64,000 nucleotides of DNA from Imtechella halotolerans (GTDB lineage Bacteria; Bacteroidota; Bacteroidia; Flavobacteriales; Flavobacteriaceae), in contig NZ_CP117969.2 in the NCBI RefSeq assembly GCF_028743515.2, positions 2,451,501 through 2,515,500 on the forward strand, written 5' to 3'. The notes beneath the pieces were generated by a model that saw nothing but the letters and a program-made list of their open reading frames with translations, ran no database searches and had not been told where the DNA came from. Both the position numbers and the translations under genes were made by a program. Every line of letters starts with the position of its first letter. Position 1 is the first letter of the stretch. Positions 53,424 through 62,400 of the stretch are shown in pieces.

Positions 53424-56400
53424 TATGTCTATGAATTCCATATATATCTGAGCATAGGCTTCACATCCATTAGCGTCTACAACTTTTACATCATACCACC
53501 CAGATTGGTTAATGTAGTAAGTGTTTTTAGTACCATATGGGCGATCATTAAAGTAATATTGATATCCACCTGCACCACCTGAAGCAATAGCAGTAATTTG
53601 ATTAATGTTATTTTGTACTGCTTGCAATGTCAATGGTTGAATATCATTAATACTAAATGTTACTACATCATAACACCCATTTGGATGAAGAATTTCAATT
53701 ATTTGCGGACCTGGAGGAACGTTATAGAATATGTTTTCATATTGATCAACTCCATTTAATGTAAATACTACATCACCAATTACAGTAGGGTCAATATTTA
53801 CAATAACTGTATTACTCGGCATATTATTTTCGCAACCATAAGTAACTTGAACGTTTGCAGTAAGATTAGCTCCGTAATCTATTGTTACTGGTAAGGTTAT
53901 TTCGCAATTATTGGCATCTCTAATAAAGACCGTATAATTTCCACCAGCCAAATTATTAAAGGTGAATTGGCCTTGTACAAAATTTGATTGTGTGTTTAAT
54001 CTTGTACTGTATGGAGCAGTTCCACCACTAACTGTTATTTGTGCACTTCCGTCTCTGTCACCAGCACATATTTCTGGTTGAATGCTGACAATCGATGAGT
54101 TCAATGAAGTAGGTTGATTAATTGTAAAATTATAAGTTTGAGTACAGTTTATTTCGTCTCGTACGTTTACTGTATAATTTCCAGCTGTTAATCCGTTGAA
54201 TATTCCAGAAGTTACCCATACACCAGGATTGGAACTTAATTCGTATTCTATCGTTCCATTTCCACCACTCATAACTAGAGTTATACTTCCGTCATTGCCT
54301 CCATTACATAAAACATTAGTGAAGTCAGAAGAAACAAGTAGAAGTGGTTGTTTTGCTTCTATTATTACTTCTAGTGGCACTGAACATCCGTTTATATGGT
54401 TAATAGTTACTGTATGTGAACCTGCAGCAACATCAGTAAAGATATTACTTTGTTGTGGTGTACCACCATTGAGGCTGAATGTAACATCTCCAACTACAGA
54501 GGTATTTACATTGATAGTCAGTATGTTACCTGGTACATTAGACATACAATTGTAATCAACTGTATATGCGTCAACTGATGGAAGAATGTCTACTCCTTCA
54601 GTAATAATTACTTGTACTGAAGTTTCACAATTGTTAGCATCACGAACATATATTGTATGAGGTCCTACAGTTAATCCAGTAAAATCGAATTGGCCAGTAA
54701 CGTAGTTTGTGTTGCTGTTTAAGCTCGTTTGGTATGGAGCAGTACCGCCAGTAACATTAATAGTTGCCGTTCCATTAGCATCACCTAGACAAATTTCATT
54801 TGTGCTTGCTGTAATGGATGCTGTTAGTTCTAAAGGTTCATTAATGGTGAAATTGAATTCTAATTCACAGTTAATTTCATCTCTTACACGTATAGTATAA
54901 TTCCCAGCAATTAGGTTTGTAAAGGTACCAGAAGTTACCCATACACCAAGATTAGAACTTAATTCGTATTCAATTAAACCATTACCTCCAGACATTACCA
55001 ATTGAATGCTTCCATCATTCCCACCAAAACAGGATACATCTTCTGAATTTCTACTATCCATTAGTAAAGGGAATTTTTCTTCAATTATAATAGGTAAGTC
55101 TTCCCTACAACCGTTACTATGACTTACTGTAATGATATGATTACCATGAGGAACATCAGTAAAGATGTTACTTTGTTGTGGTGTGCCCCCATTAAGACTA
55201 TAGGTTACATCTGCAACTACGTTAGGATTTACACTGATGGTAAGTACATTTCCAGGAACATTGGCAGTACAATTATAATCAACTTCATAGGTAGGTGTTA
55301 GTTCTACCCCTGGAAGTATTTCATCAAGTATTAAATAGTGTTCACAGTCATTCGCATCTTTATAAAAGATAAAATGTACCCCTGGTATTAAACCGGTAAA
55401 AGTATAGGTATCTCCTACGATTTCAATAAAATCACTAGGATCAGATGAATTTAAACTTACATAATATGGTGCGGTACCACCTGTAAGGGTAATAGTAGCT
55501 GTTCCGTCCATAGCATTAAAACAAATTTCGTCTGTTACACTATGAGAAACTACTTCTAATAGATCAGGTTGAGTAATTGTAAAATCAAATACTTCATAAC
55601 AACCGTTTGCATCTTGTGCTACAACTGTGTAATTGCCTGGAGCCAGATCTGTAAAGTGGTTAATAGTATCAAATTTGTCTAGGCTAGGCGAAATAGCATA
55701 TTTAATTATCCCAGTGCCTCCTGACATTTCTACAGTAATGGTTCCATCATTGTCTCCAAAACAGGTCACATTTGTGAATGTATTGGTAACAGTTTCCAAT
55801 GGATCCGGATCTGTAATGACAACTGGAGAAGACACTTCGGCACAATCTTCACTGGTAACTTGTATGTAATAAGTTCCTGCTGGCAATCCTGTAAATAGTC
55901 CAGTTGGTTGAGGTCCAGCTATTGGTATCATTGCGGATGGATCATCTAGTAATTCATATTGATAATTACCTAATCCTCCTGTCGCTGTAGCATAAATATC
56001 TGCACTGAATTGACCTGTACAATTAATTATTGCAGCTGTAAGGTCTAAATGAATTTCTAGTGGAGTAACTGGGTCGACCACCAATTGATTTGATACTTGG
56101 CCAACACACCCAAAACTATCACGGATATAATATTGATACGTTCCAGGTGTTACATTAGTAAATGTGTGAGAAGTTCCACTAGCGAAAGGGATAAATGGAC
56201 CATTTTGAGAAGAACTAAACTCATACGGGCCAGTACCTCCAGTGGCAGATAAAATTAATCTTGCGTCGGTTGTACAAGTTACCTGAGCATCCAGCACAAG
56301 GCTTGCCTGTACCTCTGTTGGTTCCGCAATAGTTAACTCAATAGTTTGAACTTCACAAGACCAGGTATCTGAAACAATTACGCTATAGGTCCCAGCACCT

Positions 56401-59400
56401 AAATTATTGAATATAGGGCTTAATTGTATCGGGGATGTTTGTAATACACTGTTACTATCATAGTATTGCAATTTATATTCATAAATACCACTTCCACCAG
56501 ATGCTGTAACTGAAATTGATGCATTGGTGTCGCCAAAACAATCAAGAGTTGTATGTGAAGCTGCAATAGTTGCAGTAATTGGAATAGGAATTTCTAATTC
56601 CACAGTATCAGTTTCTTCACAACCATTAGCATCGCGAACAGTTACTTCATAGGTTCCTGCATCAAGTCCTGTAAGATAATTATTTGCATTAAAATCTTGT
56701 AGGAGTACGGGAGTTCCTGATGTTATATTTGTAAATCTAAACGTATAAGATCCCCATCCTCCAGTGGCGATTGCTTGAATTTCACCCTGATCATTTGAAC
56801 AAGTTACATCTGCTGTTTTTAGTAGGGTAACTGCTAAAGGTGTACTTGGAGTTCTAATCGTAAATGTATTTGTAATGGCATCACAATAAGGAGCATCAGT
56901 GGCGGTAACTAAAATAGTATAAATACCTCCATTTAATCCTGTAATTACTATTGGATTGGTTGCTGTATTTTCTGTACCTGTGGCTACAGAATTATTACTT
57001 GAATCAAGTAAATTATAGTTATAGTTTCCGGTATAACCACTAACATTTAGTGATACACTACCATTATTATCTCCAAAGCAGGTGACATCACTTGCAGTTG
57101 TAGCAGTTGCAGCAATGGTATCATAGGGATTAATAATATATGGTTGAGTAATAAAATAGCATAGCGTTCCTAAATCAGTAACTTGGAATGTATAGCTGCC
57201 CGCACTATTTATTGTAAAGGTTGCGGTGTTACCATTAATAATTTGAGTAGGGCCATTTGGAAGTAATGTAACTTCAAAATTACCTGAACCACCTGTGATG
57301 GTAACTGTAACTTCTTCATCATTTATACAGGTAATTGCCGTATTCTGACTTACAAGAACAGCTGTTATTTCTGGAAGAGGATTTATGATTACTGTATCAT
57401 TAGCAACACAACCATTGGCATCCCTAACATATATAGTTGGAGTTTGAACACTTCCATTATCTACTATTTGGAAAATATTAGAGGTACCAAAATTAACATT
57501 GTCAATACTGTATAAATAAGGGGCAGTACCTCCACTAGCAGTTACTGTAATTTCAGAAGTTAATACTGTATTATCAGGATCACAGGCAAAATCAGTTGCA
57601 ATTGCGGTGGCTGTAAGATTGGTTGGTTGATTAATGCTAACTGTTTTAGAATCCGAACAGTTTTTTCCTGATGTCACTGTCACGGTATAGGTACCCGCCG
57701 AAAGTCCTGTGAATACAGGATTGGTTTGGGTAATGGTGCTAGTGCCATCGTTTACTGAGTAGGTGTATGGTGTATCCGTATTACTTGGATCTAATTCAAT
57801 AGTAATAGTACCATCGCTTCCTCCAAAACAATTAACATCCGTTGGAATTGCGTTGAATATAACCGGAATGGGCTCTTCTAATGTAGCGTTTAAGGTTATA
57901 GGACAAGCAGTAGAAGTATCTGTAATTGTGATTTCATATTGGCCTGCACTTAAACCAGTAAACAGACCATTAGGTTGAGGTCCATAACTAACAGAAGTTG
58001 TGATATTAAATGCAATATATTCAAAATTTCCAGATCCACCGGAGGCGTTTACTTGTAGTTCTCCATCATTATTTAAACAAGAAGGTTGGTTTGTAACTAC
58101 CGCATATGCTCCTAATGGTTTTAATACTGTTAATGTTTCTGTTTCATCACATCCATTACTATCACGAACGACTACTGTAAGTAATCCCGATGATAAACCA
58201 GTAATAGTATATGGCATAGTAATTTGCTGGAAAACACCACCATTTATACTTATAGAATAAGGAGCAACTCCAATGTCTGTGGCATTTGCAAAATGTACTA
58301 AAACCTCAAAATTACCCTCAACAACACAATCATCAACTATTGAAAGCGAAATATCTATTGTTGGGTCGGCTTCAACTACAACTGGATCATTAACAATACA
58401 ACCATAGGCATCCATGGCATATACGATGTAATTGCCAGCCTCTACATTAAATAAATTAACGCTAGACCATGCAGCATTTGTTTCATCTGGAGCAGTTGCT
58501 GTATCTGATAAGATAATATACTGATAGGGTCCTGTTCCGTGTTGAGCTATGGCATGAACCTTTCCAGCATTTAGATGACAGTTATCATTATCGATGGCAT
58601 TTGCCTCTACTTCAAGTGGTATTGTAGATTCTAGTATACTAAATTGCTGAGATGCGTTTTTGCAACCATCATTTGGACCTCCTATTTCTTGTACTACAAT
58701 GTAATAACTACCTTGATCTAGTGGACCAATATTGTTCAGGGTAGTTGATGTACCTGTAGGTGTTATAGTACCATATATACCAGTAGATAATATACTAGAT
58801 GAATAGAAAATTTCATAATGGATACCTGTTGCTCCTACATCATAGCCTGAAACTGTAAAATCTATACTACCATCATTAGCACCAGTACAACTTATGTTGT
58901 GGTGTGTTAGTGCGGAAACTTCAATGCTTGGTGCGGCTAAAGGAGGTATATTGGCAGATTCTAAAAAGTAACAATTCGTGTCTTTGTCATATACGACAAA
59001 AGTATATTCAACTCCTGGAATTAGGCCTGTAAAGGTATGGGAATCCACTGAGGGTGCGGTAGGTGGTAAATAATTACTAGGGTTGGCATAAGGACTAGTT
59101 GGAAATTCTAAAATTGCAAATTCATAATTGTTACTACCAATAGATGAAATAACGGTTACAGTGGCAGTGGCTCCAGTAATACAATTTGCGGCAGTTGTAG
59201 AAATATTTATTTCAAGGCCATTAGGAGGAGAAGCCATCGTTAATGATTTTATAGTGCTACATCCATTGGCATCGACTATTTCAACCTCATAAAAACCATA
59301 ATCAATAACAGTAAATGTATGATTTTCTGCCGAGAGGGCTGGATAGAAATCAGAACTTCCAAAATTATTTCTCCAATAATAGGTATAAGGCGCTGTACCT

Positions 59401-62400
59401 CCAATTACATTCTCTATAATAATTTCGCCTAGGCTTGTTCCACCTGGAATACAAGTTATATATGATTGATTAAGATCAAATGTAATTGGATCTGGTTCAC
59501 TTATTGTAATAGAATGAACTGCTTGACATCCCTTGGCATCTTGTAGAATAATATCATAAGTATCAGCTGGTAAACCTGAAAAGATAATTTCGTAGTCAAA
59601 ACTATCAGTTATAGTTTCGGTGTGACCAGTTGTTTGTCCTGTAATTGTGATATCAAAAGGTAATAATCCTGTGGTTCTGTCGATTTCTATTTCAATGGCT
59701 CCTGATGCATCACCATGACATAAAATAGGTTGTATTTGCGTTACTGCAGTAATTGAAGGAGATACTTTAGGAGTTACTGTTATGATATTTGATTCAGTTT
59801 CACAGCCTTTCTCATCTACTATTTTGAATTGATAAGTTCCTGGATTTACTACTGGGTAATTAAAGGTAGTTGCACCAGCAGTAATAGGTGTACCGTTGTA
59901 ACCTCCACCATTATAGTTTACTTCATAAGTATAGGGTTGGTATCCTCCATTGATAGTTACCTCAATATTGCCATCAGGCGATGGAGAACAATCTAAATCT
60001 TTTGTAAGGCTTGCAATTGCAATTAGTTTATCTTGAAAGGCTGGGACTTCTATTTCTACCCAACAACCATATGCGTCAATTACTTTTACCGGGCCGGATG
60101 ATATTGATGGGAGATTAGTAAATGTATTATTAGCTGATGGAGTACTTCCTGAAAAACTATATAAATATGGAGGCTGCCCACCAGCTGCAGTAACAGTAAA
60201 GCTTGCTCCGTTAGCATCTACACACCAATCTGTAACCAAAAGACTGGCTGTAATAGGTACTGGTGTTTCCAATGTTATCTGAGAAGTCTCTATACAACCA
60301 TTTATATCAGTGACTGTAACAATATATTGCCCTTCTTGTGTGAGGTTATTAAAGATACCATTGTTTTGAGGTCCTATTACAGAACCGTCTGGTAATTGTA
60401 AGCTGTATTCAAATCCGCCCCATCCTCCAGTTGCTGAGGCTTGAATGCTTGCATCTGATATACAGGTAATAGGTGTATTTGATACTGTTAAGCTTAAGGC
60501 GGTAGTAGGTGTTTCAATTTCAATAGTAGCCTGATCTGTGCAACCTGTAAGTTCGTCTGTTACAGTTATTGTATAGGTACCAGCCAGCAACCCAGTTAAA
60601 GAAATGTTACTACTTGTTTGGCCTGTAATTGGAGGATTACTATTCAATATATAGGAATAGGTAGTTGAAAATCCACTTACTGTGAACAATGCTTCTCCAC
60701 TGGCTGTTCCAAAACAATCTATATTTTTGGTTGTTTGACCTATGATATCTATAGGTACAACTCTGTCAATTGTGTAGTTTTCTTCATAATAGCATCCATT
60801 AGAATCTGTTACTCTAAAGGTGTATGTTCCTGCTGTAAGTCCTGGGAATAAAGGATTACTACCGTTATTAATTGCTTCACTAGTAGGCGCAATGATTTCA
60901 AAAATATAAGGCGCTGTTCCTCCAATTACAGTTAGATTCACATCACTTGAAAGGGCCGGACAAGTGGGTGTTGTTGCTGTAATGGTAAGATCGGTAGGAG
61001 GATTCAGCGCCTGTATTGTTTCAGTGTCTGTTATTATACACCCATTAGCATCTCTTATGGTTAGGGTATAAGTTCCGGCGGATAAATTGTTAAATACACC
61101 AGTTGTATTTGAAAAGTCTATACCATTAATACTGTATTGATATGGAGCTGTTCCTCCAGACACATTTATGGCAGTTAGTGTTGCACCAACTATGGCATTA
61201 GTTGGATCACATTTTAGTGTAGTAGTAATTTCAGCTTGTCCTGTAAGTGGACTATCTGGTTGATTTATAGTGATGTCATGTCTAAATATACAAGCTCCAT
61301 CAGCGTCAAAACTTCCATGAAATTGATATACTATAAGTTCGTATTGACCAGCTGCTAGATTGCCATAAGTTCCTGAATTGGTTGTTAATATGGTACCATC
61401 TGGAGCTACTAATTCATATTTAATTTTATAACCACCTTGACCAGCGCTTATAATATTGATACCTATACTTCCGGTACTTTCACCATAACATTTAATATCT
61501 TCAGGTTTTACAGTATATTCTATTGGTGGAATAAGTTCAATATCTTCTAAATTTGATAATGCAAAACATCCATTTCTGTCAACAACTATAAACTGGTAGG
61601 TACCTTGTGCTCCAATTGGAATATCAAATATCTGACTACTTTGCCATGCACTGTTTGGTATAGATGCATAATCTGCATAACTAATAGCAGGTTTTAATGC
61701 TCCGTTTTCTGGGGTATAGTTCCAGATTGCGTAAAGGTGTGGTGTTAGTCCTCCTGTTGACTGCATTTGGATATTTCCTTCCTTACAAGTAATATGCTGG
61801 GAAGTACGGGCTATAAGAGCTAAATTGTTTAAGTTGTTAATAGTAACTGTACCATCAAACTCACATCCATTATCTGTATAAAGTCGTACCCTGTAATCGC
61901 CTGGATTTAATCCTGTGAAGGTATAATCATTATCGTCACTTGGTCCATGAGAAGCGATAAGTGTATTGCTATTAGTATATAGTTCATAATAATATTGGGG
62001 TAATGCATTGTTTGCTTGTAAACGAATGCTTCCCAAATTTGTACAGTCAACGTCTTGTTTGATAACGTTTACATTGAAATCTCGTTCTAGGATTCCAATA
62101 TCTCGTACATAGAAGGTACATCCATTTGTCACTAGTGTTTGACGAATTTCAACGGTATAAGCACCTGGCGTTGATACATTGAAAGTAGGATTGGTTTGCC
62201 ATGTTTGTACCACAGCATTAGTTGCTTGATTAATCAACTGAAATTCATAATCACTGCTAGGAACATTTATTACAGTTATCTCTCCATCATTTCCACATAA
62301 TATATCTTGTTTACGAACATCTGGATTAAGTGGATTGGTGTATACTTTAAAGTAATAGTAAGCAGGACACCCATTTTGGTAAATTATTTCAATACGATAT

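Noticed and set aside
53645-55775. Regularly spaced repeats as a possible CRISPR array
   Set aside because: The repeats are about 720 bp units with continuous coding sense and no 20-40-bp palindromic repeats or unique spacers. No cas gene is nearby.
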